From positions 1-42,790 of the forward strand of contig CACYTF010000023.1 in the NCBI GenBank assembly GCA_902777335.1: 42,790 nt of DNA, read 5' to 3'. Source of the stretch: an uncultured Eubacteriales bacterium (lineage in GTDB: Bacteria > Bacillota > Clostridia > Christensenellales > Aristaeellaceae). Of the stretch, positions 8,545-16,540 are shown in pieces. The position numbers and the translations under genes are program-made. Under the pieces are notes generated by a model. It made no database searches. It had not been told where the DNA came from and saw only the letters and a list, made by a program, of their open reading frames with translations. Within the stretch, counting starts at the first letter, position 1. Each line of letters begins with the position of its first letter.

Positions 8545-8584
8545 TCCTTTCAGGCTTTGCGAATCTGCATATAGAAATAAATGA

Positions 8585-8617
8585 GCTGCCGTCAGTCGAT
8601 CAATCGGCTGGCGGTAT
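8585..8617 (+). terminator. probable terminator after tetR
   Basis: Stem CCGTCAGTCGA / TCGGCTGGCGG with two G-U pairs and a short loop, followed by a T-rich but interrupted tail (TATTCTTA). A weak terminator. Confidence 0.4.
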
Positions 8618-8656
8618 TCTTATGCCGCTAAATTCGGCGTAGACAAACGTATTGGT

Positions 8657-8726
8657 TTTGTTCATGCAAACCCGAAATCCCTTGACTGGAGCAGGCATAA
8701 TATACTATACTATCCGCATGAACAAA
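8657..8726 (+). promoter_or_regulatory. promoter flanked by an 11-bp inverted repeat
   Basis: TTGACT at 8682-8687, 18-base spacer, TATACT at 8706-8711. TTTGTTCATGC (8657-8667) and its exact reverse complement (8716-8726) flank the promoter, one arm upstream of -35 and one near +1. This is a likely operator pair for the SnoaL-like gene; the regulator is unknown. Confidence 0.55.
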
Positions 8727-8824
8727 CGTCATATCCGAAAATAGTGGGTTTATGACCAGTAAAGAAATGTTCATAGCCTTGGCGGTTTGAAAACAGATCA
8801 TCGAGGTCGAAAGGAGAAGAGACG

Positions 8825-9355
8825 ATGGATAAGCTCACCCCCGAAAAAGCGAAGTGGCTTGCAGAGAGATACTATAAGGGAATGGAAAAAAGAGACGCCT
8901 CCATGGCAAGCGAATTCTATACCGAGGATTTTGTCTTACAGGATGACGGCGCGGTGGATCTGGTCAGGGGGATTAAAGAGGCAGAGGCTTTCCTGCAGAA
9001 CATGTACAATACCTGGCCTGATCTCAGGTTCCAGCTGCTGAAGGAGCCCTGCATTGGGATCGACGGCGTGACGGTGGCCTTTCTTGTCAGGGCAACCTCG
9101 TCAAGAAAGAGCAGAAGGAAATTCACGGGACCCACAGCGCAGTGGGAGTTTGTAAGCTTTTATACGGTGGATCTTGAGCAGGAGAAGCATATCGACAATC
9201 CTCTTGAAGAAGCTATCTCAAAGCTTAATGCCGACATTCAAGATATCCGTTCGACAAGGACAGATAGAGCATCGGCGTGCATGAGCCTTGAAAAGCTGCA
9301 AGAGCAATGTAGGCAGCTGATTCTACAGATACATGCTCTATCGAGAAACTACTAA
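8825..9355 (+). CDS. SnoaL/NTF2-like protein with an unusual C-terminal tail
   Basis: 176 residues. Residues 1-120 have the pattern of SnoaL-like or ester-cyclase-type NTF2 folds (AERYYKGMEKRDASMASEFY, then LVRGIKEAEAFLQNM, ending in FVSFYTVDLEQ). After residue 120 the sequence changes to a charged, coiled-coil-like tail (NPLEEAISKLNADIQDI ... LEKLQEQCRQLILQIHAL) that does not belong to the fold and is richer in A+T. This suggests fusion with foreign sequence. Good GGAGAAGAG site before ATG. Function unknown; members bind small hydrophobic ligands. Confidence 0.5.
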   Translation: MDKLTPEKAKWLAERYYKGMEKRDASMASEFYTEDFVLQDDGAVDLVRGIKEAEAFLQNMYNTWPDLRFQLLKEPCIGIDGVTVAFLVRATSSRKSRRKFTGPTAQWEFVSFYTVDLEQEKHIDNPLEEAISKLNADIQDIRSTRTDRASACMSLEKLQEQCRQLILQIHALSRNY

Positions 9356-9477
9356 TAACGGGAGTTGGACAAACCTCCCTGTGTGATGTACAATAGCATC
9401 ATCGGGGACGCGCATCTGAAAAAAGGACGAAACACGGCAAGAAGGAAACGAGCACAAGCCGGCCTTCAAAATGCACC

Positions 9478-9501
9478 AAAGGTGCACAATTACACGATTG
9501 C
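9478..9501 (+). repeat. repeat unit shared with 1987-2010
   Basis: Matches 22 of 24 bases with 1987-2010; the common core is TTACACGATTGC. Next to it, 9516-9533 is the exact reverse complement of the 18-base segment at 1816-1833 (GGCAATTTTGATACAATG). Confidence 0.65.
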
Positions 9502-9547
9502 ACTGAGGGCCGGCGCATTGTATCAAAATTGCCGTCTTTTTTCACTC

Positions 9548-9584
9548 AAAAAAGCCCGGAAACACAGTGCTTCCGGGCTTTTTC
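9548..9584. terminator. bidirectional intrinsic terminator
   Basis: AAAAAAGCCCGGAA / TTCCGGGCTTTTT around loop CACAGTGC. It serves the rightward SnoaL-like gene and can also stop leftward transcription from the FMN reductase. Confidence 0.85.
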
Positions 9585-9713
9585 TATGCCTGATTTTGAT
9601 GGTTTATCCCTAATTTCACCCCATCCGACAATTTGCCTGCTCTATGGCCTTTCCGTCATAGTTTCCGGTCGCTTTGGCCTGTTCGTCAGTATCATATATC
9701 ATCTGGGAAAAGG

Positions 9714-10265
9714 TTATGCCGTAGATGTAATAGCCGTTTCCAATAATCCTTCCACATCCGCGCCGTCAATGTCCAGTCCGGCGGCTTTGATGAGACGAAT
9801 ATCTTCAATTCCATAGAAGCTCTGGGCGAGCGCCTTCACATATCCGAAGCCGAATGCTTCGGGGACATAGCTTCCGCCTGCGGTTGTTATATAAATCAAC
9901 CTCTTCGCCCGGCAGAGCCCCTGTGGATATCCCTCCGGGGTGTAGACGAAGGTGATCCCCGTCACATTGATCTGTTCGAAGTATTGTTTCAGCGCCGCGG
10001 GGAAAGACAGATCCCAGTAGGGGGCGGCGATGACAATCTCATCCGCTTCGGCAAACTGACGCGCAAGGGCGAAGCGGGGGTTGTCAAAGTCGCCGGCGGC
10101 GATGAGGTGATCCCGTTCCTGAAGGAAAGCTTCGTTGACAACAGGGAATGCAATATCCGCCAGGCAGAGTTCGGTTATCGGTTCTGCAATCTTTCCAAGT
10201 AAAGCGTCTGCCAAACGTTTCGTCCTTGACTGTGTGCGGACGCAGGCATTGATGAATAGGATCAT
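9714..10265 (-). CDS. NAD(P)H-dependent FMN oxidoreductase, flavodoxin fold
   Basis: 183 residues, Flavodoxin_2 type (KefF/AzoR-like). The N-terminal strand MILFINACVRTQSRTKRLAD has the phosphate-binding Ser/Thr loop and APYWDLSFPAALKQYFEQI is the flavin and substrate-loop motif; TTAGGSYVPEAFGFGYVKAL is typical of the family. Two-electron reduction of quinones or azo compounds is the usual activity. ATG at 10265 is preceded by GAGGAG; the longer frame upstream is not supported. Confidence 0.75.
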   Translation of the reverse strand: MILFINACVRTQSRTKRLADALLGKIAEPITELCLADIAFPVVNEAFLQERDHLIAAGDFDNPRFALARQFAEADEIVIAAPYWDLSFPAALKQYFEQINVTGITFVYTPEGYPQGLCRAKRLIYITTAGGSYVPEAFGFGYVKALAQSFYGIEDIRLIKAAGLDIDGADVEGLLETAITSTA

Positions 10266-10703
10266 GCTGTATACTCCTCTAACCATTCTGGAGACCGCCC
10301 AAGCGCTGTTCAGGATTATCTGTTCGCGGGCGGATCGCAATGTGCAAATGGTTTCCGAAGCCAGAGCCCGCACCTGCGGACGACCGCAAATGCCGCCGCC
10401 GCGAAGCGGCTGCCCTGGCAGATCGCCGGGGAAACACCAAACTGGATGACCGATGGGAAGCGGATTCAGCCGCTGATTCCCATCGCCGCCGGTGAAGGCA
10501 GCATAGCACTTCCCCGGCGTTTTGTCAAGGCCGGCATGTTTACATGGGGACGGTTCTTCTGTATCTGTCCCCATGTTAACAAGGACGGCGACGAAGGTCA
10601 CACAGCCAGTCAGGGGAATGGATATCAGCTTGGTTTTCTTGTCCTCAAAAAGCTATACCTATTGATTCCATGGCCTTATTGGTGGTACAATCGGTATAAA
10701 GAT
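10266..10703. other. intergenic region without a gene
   Basis: No gene supported. It holds a REP-like hairpin (listed separately) and a possible promoter TTGATT (10662) / TACAAT (10686) with 18-base spacing leading into the nucleotidase remnant. Confidence 0.4.
10539..10581. repeat. REP-like hairpin
   Basis: GTTTACATGGGGAC and GTCCCCATGTTAAC form a 14-bp stem with one mismatch around loop GGTTCTTCTGTATCT. The GGGGACGGTTCTnnTGTCCCC pattern resembles the repeats linked to REP-associated tyrosine transposases in Firmicutes, from memory. No transposase gene is present here. Confidence 0.5.
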
Positions 10704-11288
10704 ATGCTGGGAAGATGCTTCATGCATGAGAGCGTGAATATCGCCGACTACGACCCGGACCCGCAAATCACAGAGCTGCTGGAGCCCTGGCACCTTCGCG
10801 CACGGGCCGACGTCGAAACGGTGATCGGCCGGTTGGAGGGCGGCCCGCTGGCGCCGGAAAGCGCCGAAGACGGCGCGCCCGCGGCGCTGGTTCAGGATAC
10901 CGCGCTGATCGATCTCATCAACGCGGCGCAGTTGCACTACACCGGCGCCGCCGTGTCCGCCGCCGCGCTGAACACCCTAAAAGCGAATCTGTACCCCGGC
11001 GAGATCCACAAGTGCGACGTGTCGCTGATCTACAGGTACACCAACACGCTGTACGTACTGCGCATGACCGGCGTACAGCTGAAGCGGTACATGGAGTGGT
11101 CGGCGAATTTCTACAATCAATATCGGCCCGGTGAGATCTATGCAGACGGTGACACGCCGGAACTGGTGGCTTCCGAGGTGCGCAGCGACATCGGCGGCAT
11201 ACGGGAGCTGATCCGGGATTACATCGTCAACGTGAAGAACGGCGTGATCACGCCGGAATGCAACGACAACTGGCGCATTACATGGTGA
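10704..11288 (+). pseudogene. remnant of 5'-nucleotidase/cyclic phosphodiesterase (CpdB-like)
   Basis: 195 codons matching the C-terminal 5_nucleotid_C domain of bifunctional 2',3'-cyclic-nucleotide phosphodiesterase/3'-nucleotidases: DTALIDLINAAQLHYTGAAV, then YRYTNTLYVLRMTGVQLKRY, and near the end DIGGIRELIRDYIVNVKNG. The whole N-terminal metallophosphatase domain is missing. Between NQYRPG and EIYADG a stretch of about 80-90 residues normal for the family, including the GxNYEV region, is absent, joined in frame. Two deletions left an open frame that cannot be an active enzyme. Confidence 0.65.
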
Positions 11289-11338
11289 GGGATCACCGCG
11301 CAAGCGGGCGGCGCCGGTTCCGGCCGGGCCCCGTTCAG

Positions 11339-12049
11339 TCAGCGCCTGTATTCATACGTCAGCTTATCATACAACCTGTCGCCAACGGCGAGGCCCTCTT
11401 TCTCGGTGCGAACCAGGCGCATTCCCGCCTTCTCAAGCACCCTGCGCGATCCGATATTCTCGGAAGCGCACCAGGCGGTCACACAGGGGATGCCTTCGTT
11501 TTCCGTGAGATACGCCAGGACTTTCTTCAACGCCTCCGTCGCGAGCCCGCGTCCCTGCCAGTTCCGCACAATGCTGAAGCCGACCTCGATGCACTCGCCC
11601 TGATCCTCATAAGCGCCGATGGTTCCCACCACGACATCGTCGGTATCCATCACCCACGAATAGGAACGCGCATCATCATAGCCGGCGATGAACCGGCGCA
11701 CCGTTTCCTGTGCCTTTTCCAGAGTCGCGTAAGGATTCCATCCGGAATACTGCGCCATGGCCGGGTCTGTTCCCAGGCGCTGATACAGCGCTTCGGCGTC
11801 CTCCGGGCGGTATTTGCGCAGGACCAGCCGTTCCGTCCACAATTCAGCCGTGCCATGTACTGCGATCTCTTCTATGGATTCGATCTGCGAATTGTAAATG
11901 AGGCGGTCTTCGATGAAAAGGCCGTCTTCGTCTCCGCCCCACTCACATTCCAGGAAATCACGATTTCCATACCGCGCAAGGCCGGTTATGGTGTCCGCGT
12001 ATATGGTCTTTATGCGGACGTGCTTTTCGTCGTATACTGTGAGATCCAT
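11339..12049 (-). CDS. GNAT acetyltransferase with an extra N-terminal domain
   Basis: About 236 residues. Residues from about 70 on are a RimJ/RimL-type N-acetyltransferase: TERLVLRKYRPEDAEALYQR, then VEVGFSIV-like strand and the acetyl-CoA loop NWQGRGLATEAL, then SENIGSRRVLEKAGM. The first 65 residues form a separate small beta-rich unit (YADTITGLARYGN ... YNSQIESIEEI) that seems to be a stand-alone family in Clostridia, so this is a fusion. ATG 12049 has GGAG upstream; ATG 12061 is the alternative. Acceptor substrate unknown. Confidence 0.7.
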   Translation of the reverse strand: MDLTVYDEKHVRIKTIYADTITGLARYGNRDFLECEWGGDEDGLFIEDRLIYNSQIESIEEIAVHGTAELWTERLVLRKYRPEDAEALYQRLGTDPAMAQYSGWNPYATLEKAQETVRRFIAGYDDARSYSWVMDTDDVVVGTIGAYEDQGECIEVGFSIVRNWQGRGLATEALKKVLAYLTENEGIPCVTAWCASENIGSRRVLEKAGMRLVRTEKEGLAVGDRLYDKLTYEYRR

Positions 12050-12163
12050 TGTCAACTCCATGATGCCTGTTCGGCGTCGCCTTCGGTTGCCGTGTGCAGC
12101 CGCTTATTGCCGGCTTTTATGCTCTTTCACGCCTATATCCGTATCTTTCGCCCATACAGTATC

Positions 12164-12192
12164 ATTATATCAGTGGTTCAGCGCGTTTTCAA
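12164..12192 (-). promoter_or_regulatory. sigma-A promoter of the GNAT gene
   Basis: Minus strand TTGAAA (12187-12192), 17-base spacer, TATAAT (12164-12169), about 115 bases before the start. Confidence 0.6.
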
Positions 12193-12243
12193 CCGTCAAT
12201 AACGGTCATCGCGGATGCAGAGCGCACTTCACACAAAATTGAC

Positions 12244-12271
12244 TTGCAATGTTTCCGAAGAGGAATATAAT
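12244..12271 (+). promoter_or_regulatory. promoter of the hydrolase/methyltransferase operon
   Basis: TTGCAA at 12244-12249, 16-base spacer, TATAAT at 12266-12271. An operator-like site follows immediately. Confidence 0.6.
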
Positions 12272-12275
12272 AGAG

Positions 12276-12289
12276 GTAGTTAAAGCTAA
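12276..12289. promoter_or_regulatory. degenerate DtxR-type operator
   Basis: GTAG-TTAAAG-CTAA, one mismatch from the TTAG-N6-CTAA palindrome found at four other places. It covers the expected transcription start, so a bound protein would repress. Confidence 0.45.
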
Positions 12290-12327
12290 CCGACGAAGCA
12301 TGGCAAGCGCTTTTTAATGGGCGTAAG

Positions 12328-12341
12328 TTAGTTTGAGCTAA
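12328..12341. promoter_or_regulatory. DtxR-type operator TTAG-N6-CTAA
   Basis: TTAGTTTGAGCTAA, inside the flanking context AG..TT shared with the site at 16467. It lies 52 bases downstream of the degenerate copy and 45 bases before the hydrolase start. The pattern fits DtxR/IdeR/MntR metalloregulator boxes; the regulator gene is not in the window. Confidence 0.6.
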
Positions 12342-12385
12342 TTACAATAGAAACAGCTGGTCGGGAAAGAGGCGCGATAAAGCAT

Positions 12386-13165
12386 ATGGATTTCAAAGAA
12401 TTTGGAAACCTGAACGGCAAGACGCTGCTGTTGCTCCCCGGCACGGCCTGCACCTGGCAGCTGAACTTCAAAAACGTCGTGGACGACCTCGCGGAGAAAT
12501 ATCACGTCATCGCCGTCAACTACGACGGCTTTGAGGGCGATCCGGGCGTCGTCTTTACCGACGTAATGACGGTGACGAAGAAGATCGAAGACTACATCCT
12601 TCAAAACCACGGTGGGCGCGTGGACGGGGCCTATGGCTCGTCCCTCGGCGGCAGCTTCGCGGGGCTGCTGATTCAGAGGAAGCGCGTGCACATCGACCAC
12701 GGCTTCATCGGCTCCTCCGACCTGGATCAGGGCAGTCCCGTCGTCGCGCGGCTGCTGACCATGCTCGTGGGGCCCATGCTCTCCGGTGCGTGCACAAGCG
12801 AGAAGAAGCGGGAAAAGCTCAAGGCGAAGCTGCAGAAGAAGGGCGCGATCGGCGACGGCGAAAAGTCGTTGGCGTTTGCCAACGACTTCATCGACAGCAT
12901 GAAAAACCTGAACCCCAGGACCATCAGCCGCGAATTCTATTCGGACTACGTCACGCCGCTGGAGGACGACATCCACGTGGACGGCACGACGGTGCATATC
13001 GTCTACGCGCTGAAGATGGGAGAGAAGTACGGGAAGCGTTACAAGCGGCACTTCCGCGACCCGGACATCCACGAGTTCGACATGAAGCACGAGGTCTGGC
13101 TCTACGACGAGCAGTGGCGGCAGCCGGTGCTGGAGATGATCGACCGGTGCATGGAACAGGGGTGA
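12386..13165 (+). CDS. alpha/beta hydrolase, first gene of a putative metal-responsive operon
   Basis: 259 residues. The strand LLLLPGTACTWQLNF supplies the oxyanion region; the nucleophile elbow GSSLGG places Ser86 as catalytic, and His near HEVWLYDEQW is the likely base. The soluble cytosolic fold resembles thioesterase-like hydrolases found beside metallophore or methyltransferase genes in gut Firmicutes. The next gene follows after 4 bases. The promoter carries TTAG-N6-CTAA operators, so metal-dependent repression is likely. Substrate unknown. Confidence 0.65.
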   Translation: MDFKEFGNLNGKTLLLLPGTACTWQLNFKNVVDDLAEKYHVIAVNYDGFEGDPGVVFTDVMTVTKKIEDYILQNHGGRVDGAYGSSLGGSFAGLLIQRKRVHIDHGFIGSSDLDQGSPVVARLLTMLVGPMLSGACTSEKKREKLKAKLQKKGAIGDGEKSLAFANDFIDSMKNLNPRTISREFYSDYVTPLEDDIHVDGTTVHIVYALKMGEKYGKRYKRHFRDPDIHEFDMKHEVWLYDEQWRQPVLEMIDRCMEQG

Positions 13166-13169
13166 AACC

Positions 13170-13796
13170 TTGAAAAAGAAGATATGGGATCTGTACGCGC
13201 CGATCTATGAAAAGGCGATGCGGGCGGACGCGCACATCTACGAATTCATGTACGGGCGCATTCCGCAGGTCATCCGCGGCAAGGAGGTGCTGGAGATCGC
13301 CACCGGCCCCGGCCTGCTGGCGAAGCACGTCGCCCCGGCGGCGAAGCGCATGGTCGCCACCGACTACTCCGACGGCATGATCCGCGAGGCCATGAAGGGC
13401 GAGCGCCCGGCCAACCTGACCTTCGAGGTCGCCGACGCCACGGCGCTGCCCTACGCGGACAATTCGTTTGACGCCGTGCTGATTGCCAACGCGCTGCACG
13501 TGATGCCCCAGCCGGAGAAGGCGCTTTCGGAGATCGACCGGGTGCTGCGCCCCGGCGGCGTGCTGATCGCGCCAAACTTCGTGGAGCACAAGGGCGGCTT
13601 TATCAGCCGGGTATGGTCGGGGATTCTCAAAATTGCCGGGATCCGCTTCGAGCACCAGTGGTCGGGCCAGGAATACCTGCACTGGCTGGAGGCCCACGGC
13701 TGGCGCGTGACGTTTTCCAGACAGATGGCGGCGCGGATATCCATCATGTACGCGGAGTGCGAAAGAGGAGAGGAAGGTGCGCATGAAAAGCCATAG
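13170..13796 (+). CDS. class I SAM-dependent methyltransferase (1 of 3)
   Basis: 208 residues from a TTG start with GGGGTG upstream. UbiE/COQ5-like: motif I VLEIATGPGLLAKH (residues 40-53), acidic SAM ribose contact in ATDYSDGM, motif II-IV DNSFDAVLIANALHVM, and LRPGGVLIAPNF. Cytosolic. Shares operon with two other methyltransferases, which suggests stepwise modification of one small molecule; that is inference. Confidence 0.8.
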   Translation: MKKKIWDLYAPIYEKAMRADAHIYEFMYGRIPQVIRGKEVLEIATGPGLLAKHVAPAAKRMVATDYSDGMIREAMKGERPANLTFEVADATALPYADNSFDAVLIANALHVMPQPEKALSEIDRVLRPGGVLIAPNFVEHKGGFISRVWSGILKIAGIRFEHQWSGQEYLHWLEAHGWRVTFSRQMAARISIMYAECERGEEGAHEKP

Positions 13797-13817
13797 AACC
13801 TGAAAGGAGTTGATGGT

Positions 13818-14441
13818 GTGGGACTGATGAAGAACATTTTCAACCAGACGCGCAAGCCGGAGGGGTTGCTCGGGAAGATGATGCTCAGAGGCATGAATCC
13901 CGGTCACGCGAAGCTGGCGGACTGGGGGCTGACACATCTGCCGAAGCTCGCGCCGGAGCGCGCCATCGACATCGGCTGCGGCGGCGGGCGCAACGCGGGC
14001 GAGCTGCTGAAAATGTATCCCAAGGCGCACGTGACGGCGGTCGATTATTCCGGGCTGTCCGTGGAAAAGGCGAGGGCCTACAACAAGGACATGATCGCCG
14101 CCGGTCGCTGCGACGTTAAGCAGGGGGACGCCTCCGAACTCGCGTTTCCAGACGCGATCTTCGACCTGGCGACGGCGTTCGAGACGGTCTACTTCTGGCC
14201 GGGGCTGGAGAAGTGCTTCGGCCAGGTCTGCCGGGTGCTCAGGCCGGGCGGGGTCTTCATGGTCTGCAACGAATCCGACGGCACGGACGCAACGAGCAAG
14301 AAGTTTGAGAGCATCATTGACGGCATGAAGTGCTACACGGCGCAGGAGCTGGAGGCCGCGCTCCGGGCGGCGGGGTTTTCGCAAGTCAAGAGCGACCACC
14401 ATCCGTCCAAGCCGTGGCTCACGGTCGTGGCGAGAAGGTAA
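13818..14441 (+). CDS. class I SAM-dependent methyltransferase (2 of 3)
   Basis: 207 residues from GTG 13818, eight bases after AAAGGAG. Motif I AIDIGCGGGRNAGELL (about 49-64), then TAVDYSGLSVEKAR, AIFDLATAFETVYFW and LRPGGVFMVCNE. The fold differs enough from its neighbours to be a separate subfamily and not a duplicate. Operon member. Confidence 0.8.
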   Translation: MGLMKNIFNQTRKPEGLLGKMMLRGMNPGHAKLADWGLTHLPKLAPERAIDIGCGGGRNAGELLKMYPKAHVTAVDYSGLSVEKARAYNKDMIAAGRCDVKQGDASELAFPDAIFDLATAFETVYFWPGLEKCFGQVCRVLRPGGVFMVCNESDGTDATSKKFESIIDGMKCYTAQELEAALRAAGFSQVKSDHHPSKPWLTVVARR

Positions 14442-14456
14442 GAGGGGGGTGCGCAT

Positions 14457-15284
14457 ATGTCAACGAAAGTGGCGGAGGGCAAGTGCAAAACTGTTTTGAA
14501 GCCAGACTACAAGAACTGGATGCCCAAAGGCATGATCTTTTCTTTCCTTGGCGCGACTGTGGTTGCGCTGGTGCTGTGCCTGGTCTTTGCTTTCATGGGT
14601 CTGCTGGCGTCTGGAGCGTTAAAAATCGTCCTGACCATCGTATTCGCAATACTGGCGGTCATCTTCTGCGCTCTGACCCTCTGGTCGATCCTGATGTACC
14701 GCGCCTTCTCCTACGATGGCAAGCGCCGCATGTCCGCGCAGATCATCGAGGGCACGGCGGCGCGGGTGAAGCTGCCCGCGGGCGGGAAGTGTTTGGACGT
14801 GGGCTGCGGCAGCGGCGCGCTGGCCATCGCCGTGGCGAAGCGCAACCCGAAGGCGCAGATCACCGGCATCGACCGCTGGGGCGCGGAGTACGCCTCCTTC
14901 AGCAAGGCGCTGTGTGAGAACAACGCGAAGGCCGAGGGCGTCGGCAACACGACCTTTCGGCAGGGCGACGCAACCCACCTCGATTTCCCGGACGGGACCT
15001 TCGACGCCGTGGTCAGCAACTACGTCTACCACAACATCCCCGGCGAGCGGCAGTCTTATCTGCTGGAAACCCTGCGGACGCTGAAGAAGGGCGGCACGTT
15101 CGCCCTGCACGACATCTTTTCGAAGTCGAAGTACGGCGACATGCAGGCATTTGTTCAAAAACTCAAGGACATGGGCTACCGGAAGGTCGAGCTGATCGAC
15201 ACCACGAACGGCCAGTTCATGACGCCCTTTGAGGCGCGCTGGATGGCGCTGTCCGGCTCGGCGCTGTTGGTCGGGATCAAGTAG
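14457..15284 (+). CDS. membrane-anchored SAM-dependent methyltransferase (3 of 3)
   Basis: 275 residues. Two membrane helices at about 27-50 and 55-81 precede a methyltransferase domain with motif I CLDVGCGSGALAIAVAKRNP (112-131), GIDRWGAEYASFS, GTFDAVVSNYVYHNI and LKKGGTFALHDIF. The helical hairpin would place the enzyme at the inner face of the membrane. GAGGGGGG-type site before ATG. Seen in gut Clostridia in similar operons with ABC half-transporters (from memory). Confidence 0.8.
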   Translation: MSTKVAEGKCKTVLKPDYKNWMPKGMIFSFLGATVVALVLCLVFAFMGLLASGALKIVLTIVFAILAVIFCALTLWSILMYRAFSYDGKRRMSAQIIEGTAARVKLPAGGKCLDVGCGSGALAIAVAKRNPKAQITGIDRWGAEYASFSKALCENNAKAEGVGNTTFRQGDATHLDFPDGTFDAVVSNYVYHNIPGERQSYLLETLRTLKKGGTFALHDIFSKSKYGDMQAFVQKLKDMGYRKVELIDTTNGQFMTPFEARWMALSGSALLVGIK

Positions 15285-15288
15285 AGCA

Positions 15289-15786
15289 ATGATAACGACG
15301 CTCATCGCATTGGCGGCCACCTGCGCGCTGTCGCTGGCGTTCATACTCGTCATACCGCCCTTTGCGTCCACGAAGCTGTTCATGCGCTTCCTGCCGCGGG
15401 ACGTGCGCGAGGCGGCGAAGCATCACCCCGACCCGCCCGCGGGCCGGCAGGTTGTCGGCTTTCTGATCACGGGCGCGGCGCTGGCGGCCTATGTGGGCGT
15501 GCTCGTATTCCTGGGCCGTGACGGCCTCCGCCGCGGCTACGGCTTCTGGCGGATGTACGGGCGATACTTGCTGTTCATGGTCGGCTACAAGGTGTTCGAC
15601 ATCGTCGTTCAGGATCAGTACATCGTCATCCGCAGGCAATACTACATTCGCTTCTTCCCGGAGACCCGGGACTGCGCGAGCTGGAACGACTACAGCTTCA
15701 ACAAGAGGAATCAAATGATCCGCCTGATCGCGTTCCCATTCCTGTGCGCGCTGATGGCGTGGATCGCGCTTCTGCCTGGGAGGTGA
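15289..15786 (+). CDS. hypothetical membrane protein
   Basis: 165 residues with helices near 3-24, about 58-76, 86-106 and 145-162. Between the last two is a soluble segment (VQDQYIVIRRQYYIRFFPET). No family recognised. ATG starts 2 bases after the preceding stop with no strong site, so translation is probably coupled to the membrane methyltransferase, which suggests a shared task. Confidence 0.6.
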   Translation: MITTLIALAATCALSLAFILVIPPFASTKLFMRFLPRDVREAAKHHPDPPAGRQVVGFLITGAALAAYVGVLVFLGRDGLRRGYGFWRMYGRYLLFMVGYKVFDIVVQDQYIVIRRQYYIRFFPETRDCASWNDYSFNKRNQMIRLIAFPFLCALMAWIALLPGR

Positions 15787-15790
15787 AGGA

Positions 15791-16285
15791 CATGAAGATA
15801 TCCTCGAAAAGACGGTCTGCAAAAAGGAAGTGCTGTTTGCGTTTCAGGCGACGGCGGGCAAGCGCGACGTGGAGAGCGGCGTGCTGATCTGCGAGCGCCT
15901 GGGCGTCGGCGCGATGGACATCGGCGGCCTGCACGCGCTGCCGGGTGAGGCGGTTCGGCTCAAGCTGCAAAACACCTTTGCCGGCACAAAGTACAGGCTC
16001 CGCTGGCAGCCGGACATGGAGGCGTATCTGATCTGCCACCTGGCGGCGGTGCTGCCCATCTGCTACCTGGCCTACGCCTGCGGCGGCGACATGCTTTCGT
16101 CCACCGGCAAGCAGCGCAAATTGATGCGCATGGCCACCAAGGAGGCCTACGGCCTGCTGCGCGCGCAGGGGAATCCCATATTGCCCGGCGGCGACGACGC
16201 CTACTACGAGCCGGGCGTGCGCGGAATGATAATGCAGCGGTTCCATGATGAGGTCATGCGATTCATGAACGGGGAGAGCGTATGA
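15791..16285 (+). pseudogene. 5'-truncated ketopantoate-reductase-like remnant
   Basis: The frame reads HEDILEKTVCKKEVLFAFQA and continues CERLGVGAMDIGGLH and YACGGDMLSSTGKQRKLM, typical of the middle and C-terminal parts of PanE/ApbA-like reductases. The Rossmann domain (GxGxxG) is missing, and the end after PGVRGMIMQ diverges from the family. A GTG at 15830 could still be read to give about 151 residues. It sits directly after an intact gene, so a deletion probably removed the front. Confidence 0.55.
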
Positions 16286-16404
16286 TACCCTGTTTAGATA
16301 AAAAGCCGAATATTCCCGCGCTCACAGATCCGGAACTGACGTTTGAGACGATCACCGTGGATCGGTCTCCCGTGCTGATACGCGGCTCTGCCGCTCGTGC
16401 CTGA
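16282..16404 (+). CDS. small ORF, 40 aa, end of operon
   Basis: Begins MIPCLDKKPNIPALTDPEL and ends IRGSAARA. The ATG overlaps the previous stop (ATGA) and GGGGAGAG lies just upstream, so it is likely translated. No family recognised; it may itself be the front part of a truncated gene. Confidence 0.35.
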   Translation: MIPCLDKKPNIPALTDPELTFETITVDRSPVLIRGSAARA

Positions 16405-16454
16405 AGCAAAACCTGCGTACCAGCGCGTGATACAGTATCTCAGGGTGTAGTTTT

Positions 16455-16483
16455 TTGGGCTGTAAGTTAGTCTATACTAATAT
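16455..16483 (+). promoter_or_regulatory. promoter of the ABC half-transporter operon
   Basis: TTGGGC at 16455-16460, 17-base spacer, TAATAT at 16478-16483. The -10 box overlaps the operator-like palindrome at 16467-16480. Confidence 0.5.
16467..16480. promoter_or_regulatory. DtxR-type operator TTAG-N6-CTAA
   Basis: TTAGTCTATACTAA, nearly a full palindrome. The preceding bases GTAAG are shared with the site at 12328. Overlap with the -10 region fits repression. Confidence 0.65.
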
Positions 16484-16540
16484 CGATGTTACGCGCTTCG
16501 GCGCTGACATACAAATCATTTTACGGGAGGAAGCGGGGGA

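Larger units (their letters stand above)
9356..9713. other. intergenic region with repeat module and terminator
   Basis: No gene supported. It holds the repeat module related to 1.7-2.0 kb and the terminator at 9548-9584; the remainder shows nothing recognisable. Confidence 0.5.

Noticed and set aside
9365..9613. 82-codon open frame
   Set aside because: It crosses the repeat module and the intrinsic terminator and has no family signature.
12951..14456. 501-codon leftward open frame
   Set aside because: Antisense of two methyltransferase genes with intact motifs.
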